A stretch of DNA of 64,000 nucleotides from Hanleya hanleyi (GCA_036873755.1 JAVTVY010017260.1:1-64000); one strand, 5' to 3'; shown: positions 1 to 12,807, counted from the stretch's first letter. Made by a program: numbers and translations. The notes: a model not told the origin generated them from the sequence alone.

Positions 1-227
1 ATCTCAGTTACTGAACATTCTCAGAATTGTCTTTGCTTTGTCTGAAAACCCACTTTGGAAGAACCATACAATAGAGAAAATGACAAATCCTAAACCAACA
101 CCCTTTCAACTGAGAGTGTACATTGGTCACTCGAATATTTCATACTTTTAATTGCGAGTTTGCAAGAGTCCGGACAGTAGCTCACAACGTTTATTGAAAA
201 TGTACGCAAGTGGTTCGAGTATTTTAC

Positions 228-360
228 CTTTCCAGAAGATTTCACGCCTTTGATGAGACAGAGGACGACAATAACCCAAGACAGAATCAGACAAAGAACC
301 AGGTACCATATAGGTGTGCCTACGTCATCCACTCCGGCCGCTCGCTGTATAACTTCATCA
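228..360 (-). CDS. SLC6-family transporter, exon with TM4
   Basis: This is the fifth of five consecutive exons of one minus-strand SLC6 gene. The acceptor is TTTTTCTTCAG just above position 360, and the donor is AAG|GTAAAATA just below 228. It encodes DEVIQRAAGVDDVGTP followed by a hydrophobic stretch (IWYLVLCLILSWVIVVLCLI) and KGVKSSGK. That is the SLC6 pattern of TM4 followed by the short KG-V-SSGK intracellular turn. It joins the previous exon in phase, because the split Tyr codon is completed by its first base. The gene continues beyond the left edge, so TM5 to TM12 are not seen. The positions 1-227 look intronic. Confidence 0.88.
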
Positions 361-1122
361 CTGAAGAAAAACAAAGTCATGTTGACAAAGATGCAAAATA
401 ACTGGCATGTACATCTGAAAATTCTTGAGATCAGAGGCGTAGAGGACGACCGGTGGTGGTGGGATTTGAGGGGTGGCGGTGTGGTGATCATCCAGAGTGG
501 ATATCTTTCTTCGAAATTGCTGGTGTCGTTTGTTCGAGAATGATGAAATAAACTGACTTTGGGCCCCATATTGTGGCACGTTTCCGTCGTGATCAAACGT
601 ACATAATCGAATTTTAACAAACCTTGGCAAACTGACAAACATTTTGAATACGGGAGAAAAAACTATTTCCGTCCAGAATCGGATGTATTCTCGAGCGGTT
701 GTAGCAGATGTGATACACACTTTTTAGAATGTTGAGTTTGAAGCTGAACCTATTCCCTTTGCCAAGAATGCAGAATTATTATCGTTACTTGCACGATTAT
801 CAAGTTTGTTGGTTCTGGAGTGCGTTCTACAGGAGACAGAACATTAAACCTTTACGATAATGGCGCATCTTTTCGGGAGAACGAAAGTAAGATTCCTATC
901 AATTTTCAGTATCTGGAGCAAAGGAAGTCTCCGACATATGTGCGCAGACGTGCGTCAGGAAACAATGGCATTTGTGCGCACGTGTGAACATGCGAGAGAC
1001 TTATATAGTCGAGAGAATCTTCTTTTAAAAGTAACAGGCGTGGGATACTTCATACTTAATCAGGGGCAGTACTGGTTTAATAGCAATGTAATTGGCTTTG
1101 TTCGAGACCGTTATTAACTTAC

Positions 1123-1499
1123 TAGAAGTATATGTCCGCCGCTGTTCTCGTCTTCTCCTTAGGCACACACTTGCTAACACAGTCTGTATATACTTCTAGG
1201 TAGGATTCATTGTAATAGGCTTTTCCATCTTTTGTTATTTTGTCCATTGCGTTGTGCTTATCAGCATCGAATTCGATTTGCTTGTATTTTGTAATATTGG
1301 AGAATTCACACGATGAGCCATTCACGTAGTTCTCCCTGAAGTCCACTAGATCCTCAATCAATAAACTTTCCGGTCTGTCTACACAGACACATTTGGGGAA
1401 ATTGAGTGTAGCGTTCGGGTCGTTACAGTCGAATAGGCCAAGGTTAAGTCCGCTGTCTTTCGGTAGACCACGGACCACACAACTCCTATTGAGCCAATC
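1123..1499 (-). CDS. SLC6-family transporter, exon with extracellular loop 2
   Basis: The acceptor is TGTCATTCAG before GATTGGCTC, and the donor is TTCTA|GTAAGT. The 377-bp exon encodes about 125 residues that correspond to extracellular loop 2, between TM3 and TM4. It starts DWLNRSCVVRG, matching the conserved disulfide cysteine region that follows the LPW..C motif. It holds several N-glycosylation sequons (NRS, NAT, NGS, NIT, NES) and many Cys residues. The loop is long for the family. The frame is open throughout and is in phase with both neighbours. Subtype (glycine, GABA, taurine or other substrate) cannot be decided from this part. Confidence 0.82.
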
Positions 1500-2110
1500 C
1501 TGAATGACAGAAAGAGAGAAAAACAATCAATATAAATCGGTTGGCTTCAAATCATATTTCATCCTGGAATTTCATTAAAATAAAAAGACAATAGGCTCAG
1601 TTGTATAGTATTCAGTATGTTCAGCAAAATACAACCCATCCTTCGGATCGCTGGTTTTTAGGAACGCTTGCAACCGAGATGACAGTATGTATGTAACTAT
1701 ATATGTATTGTGTGAAATCTATCTGTCTCAGTAGACGGCTCCAAAAGGAAGAGAGAATACTCTAACCAACCCAAAGAGTTCCGTATATCCCTATCAGGAA
1801 TTCTCCCCTTTATTACTATCGCTCTTTAAGGTCAAAGGTGTGAAAAATCTCGCTTCCGTTTCATCAAATATTTTATAAATTGAGAAACTATTTAGATTAT
1901 TTGTTTGAAAAACTACTTTATGAAAGGAATATCTGTATCTATTTTGTACGTATGAACCTATAGCACCTGTATACATCATATAGCTAATGTTCTTTAATTA
2001 CTTAAAATAATTCTGAGAGCCTTCGGTAATTACCGCAAGTTTCTTGCATCAAGGCGCCTCTAGTGAAATGAGATTTCTGTATTAGACTCCGGTAAATGAG
2101 GAAAACTTAC

Positions 2111-2238
2111 TGTCTCACAATTGGTCCACGGAAGTGTAGTCTGCATCGTAGCAAAGAAGTAGTACAATGTGTAGGCCATAATCACGTTGTAATAGATGGC
2201 CACGATCAGGGATATCAAAGCCATAGACACACCAATAC
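2111..2238 (-). CDS. SLC6-family transporter, exon with TM3
   Basis: The acceptor is CTCCGTAG|GTATTGG and the donor is GAGACA|GTAAGT. The 128-bp exon encodes GIGVSMALISLIVAIYYNV, then IMAYTLYYFFATMQTTLPWTNC. This matches TM3 of SLC6 transporters, including the Tyr-Tyr-Asn segment that lines the substrate site and the LPW..C start of the extracellular loop. It joins exon 2 through a split Gly codon. The acceptor and first bases of this exon are tandemly duplicated just upstream in the intron (see the 55-bp duplication). Confidence 0.9.
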
Positions 2239-2334
2239 CTACGGAGGGGAGCATATAGTCAGAACATTAGGATTTACATAGACACACCAATACCTACGGA
2301 GGGGAGCATATAGTCAGAACATTAGGATTTACAT
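2222..2334. repeat. 55-bp tandem duplication across the TM3 exon acceptor
   Basis: Two near-identical copies with a 55-bp period lie head to tail. Each contains the polypyrimidine/AG acceptor and the first 17 bases of the TM3 exon. Only the copy next to the exon leads into the full coding frame. Splicing at the other copy would read GIGVSM and then a stop codon. Confidence 0.9.
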
Positions 2335-2557
2335 TGATAAATAAATAATTCTAAACATTAACACTAAAATACCATTTGATACCATGTTAAAGAAATCAGC
2401 ACCAATTATACCATTTCAAATTATTTTCCATTATTTATTGTCACAATGACATTTCATAAAAGAAAAAGGATGAGGATTGTAATGCATTAGTCTGTAACTC
2501 CTGTCTTGACAAGTTTTGTGGAAACAGTTTGCGACAGGGTGCGAAGCAGTCTTGTAC

Positions 2558-2689
2558 CTTTTGCCATTGGATTCATTCGCCAAACGCCCGTTGGTCCGAG
2601 ATTTGAAAACTGGCCCATTGCCAGCTCCATGAAATACATGGGTTTCCCAATCAACAGCTGGAGGATAATGTATGGGATCAAAAAGGCCG
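2558..2689 (-). CDS. SLC6-family transporter, exon with TM2
   Basis: The acceptor is TTCTTTTTCAG and the donor is AAAAG|GTACAAG. The 132-bp exon encodes AAFLIPYIILQLLIGKPMYF and then MELAMGQFSNLGPTGVWRMN, ending in PMAKG. This is the SLC6 signature of TM2 plus the GQ(F/Y)S..G...W intracellular loop. The protein is a plasma-membrane symporter that uses the Na+ and usually Cl- gradients. Confidence is high for the family and low for the substrate. Confidence 0.93.
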
Positions 2690-2737
2690 CTGAAAAAGAA
2701 AACATGATACTAATTGTAAGCTTTAATTTCATAAGCA

Positions 2738-3110
2738 GGTTAAAGAGAATCACCTCTCTAAAATGGAGGTAAAAACGGTCGTTTTTGTCCAATAAATGAA
2801 AGAATGTATCGAACAATGAGACGTCCGCCATATAGGCGACCATTGATGGTAAAGAAATATATTCACATCGGATGGTATTGAAAAATCAAATTGTCATCTA
2901 TCTTATACGAATAAGAATAGACGACATAATTTGTTCTCTGTTAACAATTAGACTATGCAGACTTTCATTGGAAAACCACTGTTACGGCATGTAACAATAT
3001 ATAAGGAAAGTCGCCTAAAGATTTTGGAGTACTATGATGAATAAGTCAAAGTTATTAAGCAAAAACGACCTTTTTAACCTCCATTGTAGAGAGGTAGTTC
3101 TCTCTAACCG
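2738..3110. mobile_element. MITE-like inverted repeat in SLC6 intron
   Basis: About 50 bp at 2738-2788 (containing ACCTCTCTAAAATGGAGG) reappear reverse-complemented at 3059-3110 (containing CCTCCATTGTAGAGAGG). Arms are imperfect, about 85% by eye, with about 270 bp between them. The structure suits a small non-autonomous DNA transposon. No clear target duplication was found. Confidence 0.5.
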
Positions 3111-3240
3111 GGTTAGTGACCGTTGGGTGACCGGTGCGACATGGTTACGATTATAGATCCAGGATACAATAGTGATACATGTCACGTTTGTACATTGGGC
3201 GCGATTTGGATGTTGGCGGTAATAAACACATATGGACAAT

Positions 3241-3490
3241 TGTTGGGGGGGGGGGGGGCGATTTGACTTAATGTCACACTCGAGGTTGTTTCACTCATAT
3301 GGTGTCAGTCAGTCTGGTTGGTGGAGGAAGCCGGAGTACCCGGAGAGAACCACCGCCCGTCGCCAGTAACTGACAAACTTCCACACAAGGACCAGCTGGG
3401 TTCCGACCAGTGCCGGTTCAGCGATGCGAGGCTGGAGGTCACAAGCGAAGCGCCTTGGACCACTCCGCCACCGAGGGCCCCCCATATGGA
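3241..3490. repeat. Poly-G run and probable dispersed repeat in SLC6 intron
   Basis: A G-run of about 14 bases is followed by GC-rich sequence containing GGAGGAAGCCGGAGTACC and CGGAGAGAACCACCGCCC. It contrasts with the AT-rich intron and has the look of a dispersed repeat common in aquatic invertebrates. The assignment rests on composition and memory only. Confidence 0.35.
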
Positions 3491-3907
3491 CAATGATTGT
3501 CATAGGATTACAATGTGGATATTGGTTGGGATATGAATTTTGATCAAGCTTTGGATTTTGGTTACGCATGGGCGTAAAATAAGAACATTAGTTCATGAGT
3601 TTTTCAACAACATATAATCGATTTAAAAATTATCTAGTTGCAACTCACTGTGAACATAATCAAGACTTCCATTTAAACATTTTAGTGAGCAAGGTCGCGT
3701 ACAGGATCCGCATGTCGCAATCAGTGACCAATATACCTGACCCTCTATGAAGAGACCAACAATCGCAAGATGGTATTCCTGTATTTTAAGTCCTTATGTA
3801 TGAATGTTATTCGATCAAATGAAACTTCGGGTCTTTTCCAAAGAGAGCAGCCACGCTCTTGACTATATATAGTATATTATCCGAAATATAAAACTCCAAT
3901 ACCATAC

Positions 3908-4070
3908 CTCCGCCATTCTCGTAGGCCAGGACAGGAAAACGCCAGACATTTCCAAGACCGACAGACAGACCGACACAGGACAAGATAAACTCTGCCTTGT
4001 TTCCCCATTGTCCTCTGTCTATTCCCTCGTCACTGACATTCGACTGCACCGTCGCTAAACTGTCTTTGCT
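3908..4070 (-). CDS. SLC6-family transporter, exon with TM1
   Basis: The acceptor is CATTTCTCAG|AGCAAAG and the donor is GGCGGAG|GTATGG. It encodes a polar cytoplasmic stretch, then [20 protein letters not shown] and [16 protein letters not shown]. The GLGNVWRFP core is the unwound, sodium-binding part of TM1 in SLC6 proteins. The usual Tyr after RFP is Val here. The exon begins inside the N-terminal tail with no ATG in its frame, so at least one 5' exon must lie to the right. None could be identified. Confidence 0.92.
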
Positions 4071-7000
4071 CTGAGAAATGAAGAATATATTTTCTGATAT
4101 AGCCCGCAGTTGATGAAGGAAGAGAAGTCACAGAGTTAAGGGGAGTAATTCCAGTTCCAGCACCCACCACCCGAATTGTCGCTTTAACTTGCTTACAGGA
4201 ATACTGATAAAGAACCAGAACTATCATACAATAATTTAATTATATCTGTCGATGGAATGATTCTAGTGTGGAATATTTAATGGCATTCAAAAGATGTGGA
4301 AATATATCATAGCCTTTAATAATCATATCGCTACACTCTATTGTGAAGTGATGTAATACAGGTGTAAATGTGACACTGAAGAAGTCAAAAAAAAAAAAAA
4401 AAACAGCCGAATTTTGGAAAGATCGGTTTCATTCGAAGCTTGTTGGGAGTGAGTTTATTTCATTTTTTTCAAAACGTACGCGAAAGCACGTGCGCTTGCA
4501 CAGTTCGCGTCATAAGCTGAACTTGGCAAGGTCAATGGAATCTACATCTGGCATTCGAAACAGGTCAGTTATGGTTTCATTTGGCAAAACGAAAGAAAAT
4601 CGACTAACAGGATTAGAATTTAACTCATCTTATCAACATTGGGCTGACCATGAAGGGAAAATATTCATTAATGTGAGGTTGAGCGTCTTAGAACGACATT
4701 TTTTTCATTTGTTTGTTTCACCGAGACCTCGTGCATGGGCTCGCCAAATCAGACTTTCTGAGGAGGCAATCTCTAAACCCAGCTAGACAACCATAATATA
4801 CTATCAGTCGTCGTGGATGAAGAGTTAGGGAAAGCTCGGACTGCTTTTTCATGTGCCTGATAACATGTCGAAGAAACAAATGACAATCTTAATTCAATTC
4901 AACATTAATAAATGTCCAAATATTGAGCAACCAGGACCTTTTATTCCTTTTTCGGAGCTATCCTCCAACAGGTCAACACCCAAATATGCCACTTCAGGAT
5001 GTCCATAGGCCTACTTCAGGACTGGTTCGATTTGTTTCTTCCCCAGATAGTGTCCGTTTGCTTTGCATTAATTGGTATATAAAGTCTCCCTTACTGAAAT
5101 TCATCGAAACACCGGGCCAATTTATTTGGTACATCGGGGGGTAGGCACACGGATAAACTCCCTTTAACCGAACTGGTTTTCATTTTAACTAAATTTTTGC
5201 ATATACACTGATGTAATATCACGTTCACCTGGTCGAGAGGCCTTTTTGTTGGATAATCTGTAAGCCTTCAACAGCATGTGGTTTGAACAGGCTTATCAAT
5301 AGAACGTGGACGTGCAAAAGCATAATTTAACGCAGTAACTTTACGCTATGTTTGCAGTAAGGATGTCGCATTGTCAGCGTGAATTCCTGGATACATGTTG
5401 CAGACGCTACATTAGTGTGAAGAGGAACTGTTTTGAAGTATTTTAAGGAAGTTTAAGTGACCCACCGTAAGTTTTCTTTTAACATTTAGTATGGATTTAC
5501 AATAGAAATTCTCCCTACTGTGTCTCCTCTAAGAAACTTCTCCTGCATAGTTGACAATAGAAGAGAATCACCAAACAACTGTAACAATTTGTTCTAATAT
5601 GGGATTTTTATTTATGAAGATATACATACGTGTCCAACAGGTTATAGTGGAATTCCCTATGCGACAATGAACAGTTTGATATACGACGTTACAATATTCA
5701 AACAGAATCCATCTGATAAGAGACTTTCCTTTTACAAAACTTACTTGCATCATACACTTAATTTGGCTCCACAACATCAGTAATACGTAGTACTTGGCAG
5801 AAATGGATACCAAATGAGATTGTATAGCTAGTGGGGCCAGAGCAGGAGGAATTGATTACCTCTTCCCCCTCCCACACACACACACACACACGCAATCATT
5901 TGGTCCAGGACAAAGCATAATGAGGAGAGGGAACAGTTTAAGATGGGAGAGAGCGGATTCTTTTTCAGAGAGGTACAGGTGTTCATTTATTGTGCATCGC
6001 GTGTCAACAGATAAGAATTTCCGAATAATATACTGGCTTTCTATGACAAATTCGTATTCTGCAATACGCCGAAATGCATGGACTTTGATGATGTGAACTA
6101 CATTTCTTTTCACATCCCAGCGACATACAATTTATGTAGCCACAGGCGTAACTTTTACTGAATACGTCACACACATACTAAGATTGTGTACCGTTTATTA
6201 TCTTGAACATTGTTAAGTTTTCTATATTTTGATATATTTTATTGTGTTGGCTTTTATGGGTCACCTGAACTCCTGAGCCGTGTGCAAATACTGTTCAAGG
6301 AGAGGCCAGATAATAGAATCAGTATTTATACAGATTTTTCAAAATCGTTCTATTGGCATTCAGTCTCCACGGCTGAGGAATTCCCTCTTCTATTTGTAAT
6401 CTCTCAACTATAATTCCGTCTAAAACGCTATATAGCTTAGTATATCATAGCTTCGCTCATATGAAGGAAATGAGTAGCTATACGATACTTATAGCTATAT
6501 TGACGAGTATCGTATATGTCTGTGGCCAAATAGATCGGGACTTCCATACAAACATATTTTGATCAAGTTGACATAATCACAGCTGATATTGCCGTTGGCC
6601 TTGAACAGGCTAGAGGCAGCGCACGTTTTCTTTCGTCTGTGAATCGATCACTCGCATAAATCTTTCAGGTCTACGTTGTAGTTCCGGAATTCTACGATCT
6701 TCGGTGAGCTTTGGCAGTATCGTGAATTAAATTTGCCTCTATTACATACAAGTAGACGTATTTAGAAATCAAACTGACGAGAGCTAAAATTATGAACTCG
6801 GAGCGTTACAGATTCATTACGTAAACGCGTGTTGGGGCTTGCGAGGGCTGAAATCTGCCCGCCTTCAACATTCGAGAGCGAATGACGCCAGCTTGCGCCT
6901 TCGCATCAGCTTAGTTAGCTTATATATATTGAGATATAGTGTTTCTCTGGACCATGGTAACGGAATAGCTTTACATTAGGAGTAATAGAATAGTCACACC

Positions 7001-9424
7001 AAACGATAGCCTGTTGAACAGTTCCATCTCTCTTCGAGTAAAACTCTACGAGTCTCTCTAAAAAAGTTTTACGATTTGGTAATCAGAGCAGCCAAACGTT
7101 CAATCTTCAATACTGAGTGGAAAATGCACGGATTCATTATTATAATATATTCATGGATGAGTCAGATATTTATTATCGTCGGATAAATAGTGGGATCGAG
7201 GACCCGGATCTATTTCATCGATATATTAAAAAAGGATGGGCGACGGAGATTACTTGGAGATTGTGGAATGATTTATGTTAGAAGTCATAAAGATACTGTT
7301 CCGTGTACGGTAGGGAATTCCCCATGTACATTCCTCCTCATCATATGACATTGTCCAGTACACGAAGTTTTGTGCAGTTTATCGAGCGGATATATACATA
7401 TCTATGTTTATGTATATGAAGAAACACCTTTATCCATGTCAACAGAATCCGGCTTCAATAGTTTCAGCATATTGTATGGTTCCGGCTGCCATTCTGGGAA
7501 TTTAGATTATCAGTTTAGGCCTACCCTATTGTTTTATCCCAATGAATTAGGAGTGTTTCTTCCTGTAGTTCTGCGGTAGAGCTGCACTTTTTTCTTCCAG
7601 GATATCACCTTGCGCGTAATTCCTTGTACATTCAATAACGTTCTGTCTTTAACATTTCTGCGACTAACTCAATAGGAAAACCCCAAAACACGCGTTTAGG
7701 CCTAAATTAAGTTTTACTCGCAACAAGTTGCAGAGGTAAACCCGTCCTTTAGACCGGGACATAACAAAATTGAGCATGCGCATTGCAGAATATAAGCAGA
7801 AACGAGGTTAATTCATTGAAGCAGTCAGGAGATTCGCTTTCCTATACCCGATAATGAGATTAGTCTCGGCATCATAAGCGATCACACATCAATATAAACA
7901 ACTTGTGACAGTTCAATGACAACAAATAGACTCGGGCAGGTTGTAACATGTAAAAGTATGCGTCCACGGTCTCGATTCCATGTGGACCTTCGATGCCACT
8001 TTTCAATATTTCTCGTCTGAAACCACTTTTCTGACCGTATTGCTATCCTGACGAATTTCACGGTCTTTCGTCCAATCAAGCAATGCAGCCCCTTGTGGGC
8101 ATTCCATCCTTTTGATTTTGATTATTTTAGGCTACCTTCGGTGACCCTGAAGCTATCCCAACAAATTGCCGTGATTTTTCGGCCAAAAATGTGGACGTTT
8201 AAATTACGACATATGCTCAACATATATTGTAGTATGTAAATGCAAATTCACTTTCAATTAGTCTCCATAGCTACCCGGACCATGGAAGTAAACCCATAAC
8301 CTAAAATCTTTTCATTGAAAGGATTTTCATTAATACAATGGCTACATTTGACATCCCATAAACAAGCTCTATTCACGTACAGAATCCACATCCCCTTAGG
8401 AGTTTTGTTTGTGTACTTGCATAGTGTGGTTGAAAGCTATTGCATCGTCATGCTACATGCTTAGAGTTTTCTAATTTTCAGAACGAGATATGCCAGAGAA
8501 TGTTAATAATAGGCCTGGTGGAGAAGCATTGAAAAGAAACCTTCCAGCGTCCTAACGTTGAACGTCAATTATTCTGTGAATTCAGCCAACCTTGAAAGTG
8601 GCTCCTGAAAGAGGGCTGGATTTCTGCTAGACAAAAGTATACCGTCCGGTTCATATGTTTTCATGTATACTTTGACTGAGATAGTAGGCTCGCTGGTGTG
8701 GGAGTTAAAGGGAGGGGTGTTAGTGGGGTGGGGAAGCGGCGCAGGTTGGGTGGATCGAACACCTAATTCTGAAGAAACAGTTGTTTGCTTAACAGAGTTT
8801 CTTTTATTATTACCGCTTCAACAAAAATGTCCATTTAAATTACCGAGCTGTTTCTGTGACATTTGACATATCTACTCAAGGCCCTCTTACTCGCCTCGAG
8901 AGTTTGGCATTAAAATATTTAAAGTGTATCGGGTACATTGCTCGTCTTATACTGTTCTTTGTACAAGCATTTGTCCTTGTTCGAAAGAGGAATAAAACTG
9001 GGCTTAAAACGAGCATAAATGAAGCAATGAACGCTACTCGACGACAGCCATGCACAAATAACCGTGAGAAACTTCTCTCCTTTTTACAGCTGTGAATATA
9101 TAATATAGCTTGTTCATGAATATTTCACGAGATGGGCACTCGTAATCATTCGTAATAAGTGGTTACTTTTAGTATTTCGCACGTTAATCGACGGGTAACA
9201 CTGCTCAGTCCCTCAAGTTTTCGATGACCGTAAACACTATCAAATATCTGCTCTTCAATATGCAGGTATTTAAGGGCCTTGTAGAAAGCTAATGTAAACA
9301 AACACACGAGTACGGAGTTGTGTGTGTAGATTATCGCACTGTTTATGGGGATGAGAATAAGCTGGAGAAAGTAGGGGAAAGAGAAAGAGCATCTGGGGTT
9401 GTTAAATAAAAGCATAGAAAGACT
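4071..9424. other. No gene recognised; 5' flank or intron of SLC6 gene
   Basis: AT-rich sequence without a convincing coding region on either strand. All open frames are short and lack codon bias or family motifs. It may contain the missing first exon of the SLC6 gene. An A-run lies near 4387 and a (CA)n microsatellite at 5872-5892. Confidence 0.6.
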
Positions 9425-10215
9425 GATATCCTTGAACTGATAAGCACAGTTGATTTATCAACTGCTGAATACACATAATTGATCGACTGATGAATATACC
9501 CACTTGATCAACTGATTAATTCAGGTCTCATCAACTATGAATACCTGTCATTGATCAATTGGTGAAAATGATGGTTACACACAATTGATCAACTTATGGA
9601 TTCAGGTCTCTGATCAACTACGAAAAAAACCCCAAGTCCATGCTCAATTGGTGAAAACATACTATTGGCCAACCTTGTGCATGAATACATGTACTCTATC
9701 AACTGATGAATAAATTCGATCGATCAAACTGATGATTACACATTGTTGATTAACTAATGAATCTTATGCTGGTAATTTTTCATAGCGGTGAGTGAGTGAA
9801 CATGATTTAACGTCACTTACAACTATATTTTAGTCATATCACGACGTTGGGTCCTATCCCTTTTCACACCTGGGAACCACACGGGTGGGGTCCTATTTCT
9901 TTTCACACCCGGGAAACCCACGGGTGCCTCAGTCGCCTCTTAGGACAAGCTGTCTGAGGAGCGGAGGCCTATTCGTACCATGACCTGCGGTGTGCACAAC
10001 ACCCCAGGTCAATCCCCGGAAGCCCCCCGGGGCATTCATATAGCGGTGAAATACATTTGACTGATAAACTGATGAATACAAATCTTCCTATTGATAAACT
10101 AATGAATAAAATTGATTAATCTGTTCAATACAAGCAATTTGTCAAATAGATGAATGATGGGATTCATCAGCTGATGAATGTATGTTAGTTATTGCTGACC
10201 ACGAGCAACTCACTG
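9425..10215. repeat. Degenerate TGATCAACTGATGAATAC minisatellite, split by a SINE
   Basis: Roughly 30-bp units built around TTGATCAACTGATGAATACA recur from 9425 to about 9780 and again from about 10050 to 10215. The gap is occupied by the minus-orientation SINE, so the array is older than that insertion. Units are diverged and of variable length. Confidence 0.75.
9792..10039 (-). mobile_element. SINE copy A (ACTC-tailed)
   Basis: This is homologous, in opposite orientation, to the copy at 12557-12807. Both share GGGCTTCCGGGGATTGAC-like heads, a central CTCAGTCGCCTCTTA block, two CCTATTCCTTTTCACACC-like blocks, and a GACGTTAAATCAT tail ending in ACTC repeats. ATAGCGGTGA occurs at 9782-9791 and again at 10040-10049, the likely target duplication. 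Confidence 0.85.
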
Positions 10216-11848
10216 ATGATCGAGTGAAGAAATGAAATACATTGGCCTACACTATACTGCAGAAACAGCAATCATTTTACATAGACCTTTGAGATTTGTA
10301 TTCGAACCTTTCCTCACTGGGGTGCAGAAATACCACAATTGTGTCAGTACACCTTTTACACTCATTTAACAATTCACAACTGCCAGAAATCGACATGGTC
10401 TGAGAAAGCATATCTCAATACTTCCCGGTGTGCTTCTAACAAGTAAAACTGGTTATGCATAAGAAGTGACGAACTTGAAATTCTGCCAGCTGACAGAGAC
10501 ATCAGCAAGACGGATTGTTTTCTCGAGTCAAACAGATGAATGTGTGTTCAGCAAATATTGTGGTTCGTCCTCACTGGGAGAGACAATGGCCACCGTCTAT
10601 GTACTGCTATATAACTTACCGCATATCCATTAGCTTCTGTTGGATCTTCTTCCGTGTACGGAGGGGGAATATTATTGCCCCAAAGTTCGTAAGATTTTTT
10701 ACTCGCCATGGCTCGAGTTTTAATCCAGCAGCATCAACTTGTATAACACTTGACAGATAGAACTTAAAAGTATGGGTAAAATATCGCCAGAAAACTCAGG
10801 AGGAACCGCTACGTTCCGCTGTTCGCACGGTCTGGGAGAAATATTCTGCAGTTGTCCACACAGCCACTTCTCAGGTGAACACAAATGTAACTGTATGATA
10901 AGAGTCCTACAAATCCGACTGCTTCAAGTAAAAAAAATTTGACAAACTAAATCCGTCCGATGAACATTTATGAGAGAGTTACAAATAAATATTTCCAGAA
11001 AGTCACACCTTCTATATAGGAGTTCGACAGCAGGATCTTCTCATATCTGATCTGACCGCTCGTTTCTCAGGGTGACGTACAAGGCTATGATGACGCGTTC
11101 ACGGGCGGAATAGCGTGGGTCTAATTTACATCCTATAGAATAGCTGGAATTTTGGAGTGAGCAGTCAAGCACGACATAGCCGAGCTAAACTGTGCGAAAT
11201 GTATTCTATTCACCTGGGGCCCACATTATGCTGTTGAGAATCTCGGGTCATTGTGTTTGATAGTGCCCGGGGGAAGTTCTTTTGTGAGCATGGTGGATGT
11301 AAAGTCATGTTCACAAAATATACCTTCATGCATGCCAAAGGTACAACTTGATGACAACACTGTGGACGTTTCCATTTTTTATTATTTCCTTTGTGGAGTT
11401 TTACTTTTTTATTATTTCCTTTGTGGACGTTTTACTTTTTTATCATTTCCTTTTAATCAGGCAATAACACCCAGCTTTTAATTATAATCATAATGCTGAT
11501 TGAAAAAAAAAAAAATAATAAAAAAAATAAGTGTGGAGGCGATGAGAGTTGATTCATGGGTGAATTATTGTTTTCACTTGACAGAGTATATACATGTATA
11601 AGAAATATTTTTCAATTTAGCTCATCGTAACAGTTAATAGATCCGGTAGGTCTAATCTTACACAAAACACTCACTGTGAATCACAGGTGACTAGGCCATG
11701 TATGCCTATTATAACAATTTCCGTATAAGTAAAAATAATTCGGTCATGTAGTGATTAATTATGCCATACACTCCCCCCCCCCACCTCTCCATCTTCCGCT
11801 TTTATATCGGACAAACCGAGTGACACTGACTTAGGATGGAGCAGGGTG
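10216..11848. other. No gene recognised
   Basis: No coding region, RNA gene or clear transposon was seen. A short degenerate TTTTTATTATTTCCTTTGTG duplication (11380-11450) and an A-rich stretch near 11502 are the only visible structure. Confidence 0.55.
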
Positions 11849-11856
11849 GGTAATAG

Positions 11857-12009
11857 CACAGGGGCTCGTTACCGTTGTTAATTGGTTAATTAGGTTGATT
11901 AAAGGGGGGGGGAGGGGGGGGTCGAGGTAGGGAATAAATGGGGCATCGACTCCCCACCCCCCAGTAATCAACCCATTTAACCAATTAACAACGGTAACGA
12001 GCCCCTGTG
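11857..12009. mobile_element. hAT-type MITE, copy 1
   Basis: A 153-bp near-palindrome whose ends read CACAGGGGCTCGTTACC and its complement; the arms pair for about 55 bp. It is flanked by the exact 8-bp direct repeat GGTAATAG (11849-11856 and 12010-12017). An 8-bp duplication and CAGGGG-like ends point to the hAT superfamily. A second copy is at 48302-48449. There is no coding capacity. Confidence 0.93.
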
Positions 12010-12017
12010 GGTAATAG

Positions 12018-12545
12018 AGGGATGTAATATTATATCTGAATATTCAGTAATATTATATTTGTGTATCCGTAATATTATATCTGAGTTTACTGAGATTGTA
12101 GAGGGGTGATGATGCTGCGAGTTAGTCTATGTCAGTGGGGGCTATGACTTTCGGACGGTGACTTCGTTTGGCAAAGGAAGGGGGAATACCGAGCCAGCGT
12201 CACCTATTAAGAGAGTGCCTTAGGCATACGGTATATATTTTTAATCACAGGTGGTCTGATAACTCAACCGCACTAAAGGGTCAATGCCAAGATGAAAGTC
12301 CTACAGCTGACATGTACTGTCCGGAGTTTGCAGATAACTAGGCATGCAATATATTTGATGACCAGCGTCATATACCAAATTATGCCTCAAACTATATGCT
12401 GATTTAATAGGATACTTCTTTAAACGAATTGTGAAATAAAGATTATATAAACTCACACTTGGATATTTAAAAGATTATATAATTACAGAAACAAGTTGAC
12501 TAGGCGCCGTAAGACTAAACACACCACGCTAAAACACCATAATAT
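12018..12545. other. No gene recognised
   Basis: A short TAATATTATATCTGA repeat lies near 12025-12085. Nothing else was identified. Confidence 0.5.
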
Positions 12546-12556
12546 CCCTGCTATTA

Positions 12557-12807
12557 GCCCCGTAGGGCTTCCGGGGATTGACATGGGATGTCGTGCACAC
12601 CGCAGGTCATGGTAAGACTAGGCCTCAGCTCCTCAGGCACCTTGTCGTAAGAGGCGACTGAGGCACCCGTGGGGTTCCCGGGTGTGAAAAGGAATAAGAA
12701 CCCACCCGTGTGGTTCCTGGGTGTGAAAAGGAATAGGACCCAATGTCGTGATATGACTGAAATATAGTTGAAAGCGACGTTAAATCATATTCACTCACTC
12801 ACTCACT
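12557..12807 (+). mobile_element. SINE copy B (ACTC-tailed)
   Basis: A 251-bp element with an exact 11-bp target duplication, CCCTGCTATTA, at 12546-12556 and 12808-12818. It ends in four ACTC units. The tail preceding them (GACTGAAATATAGTTGAAAG) and the body match copy A. The length, tail and duplication fit a LINE-mobilised SINE. No obvious tRNA promoter boxes were resolved. Confidence 0.92.
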
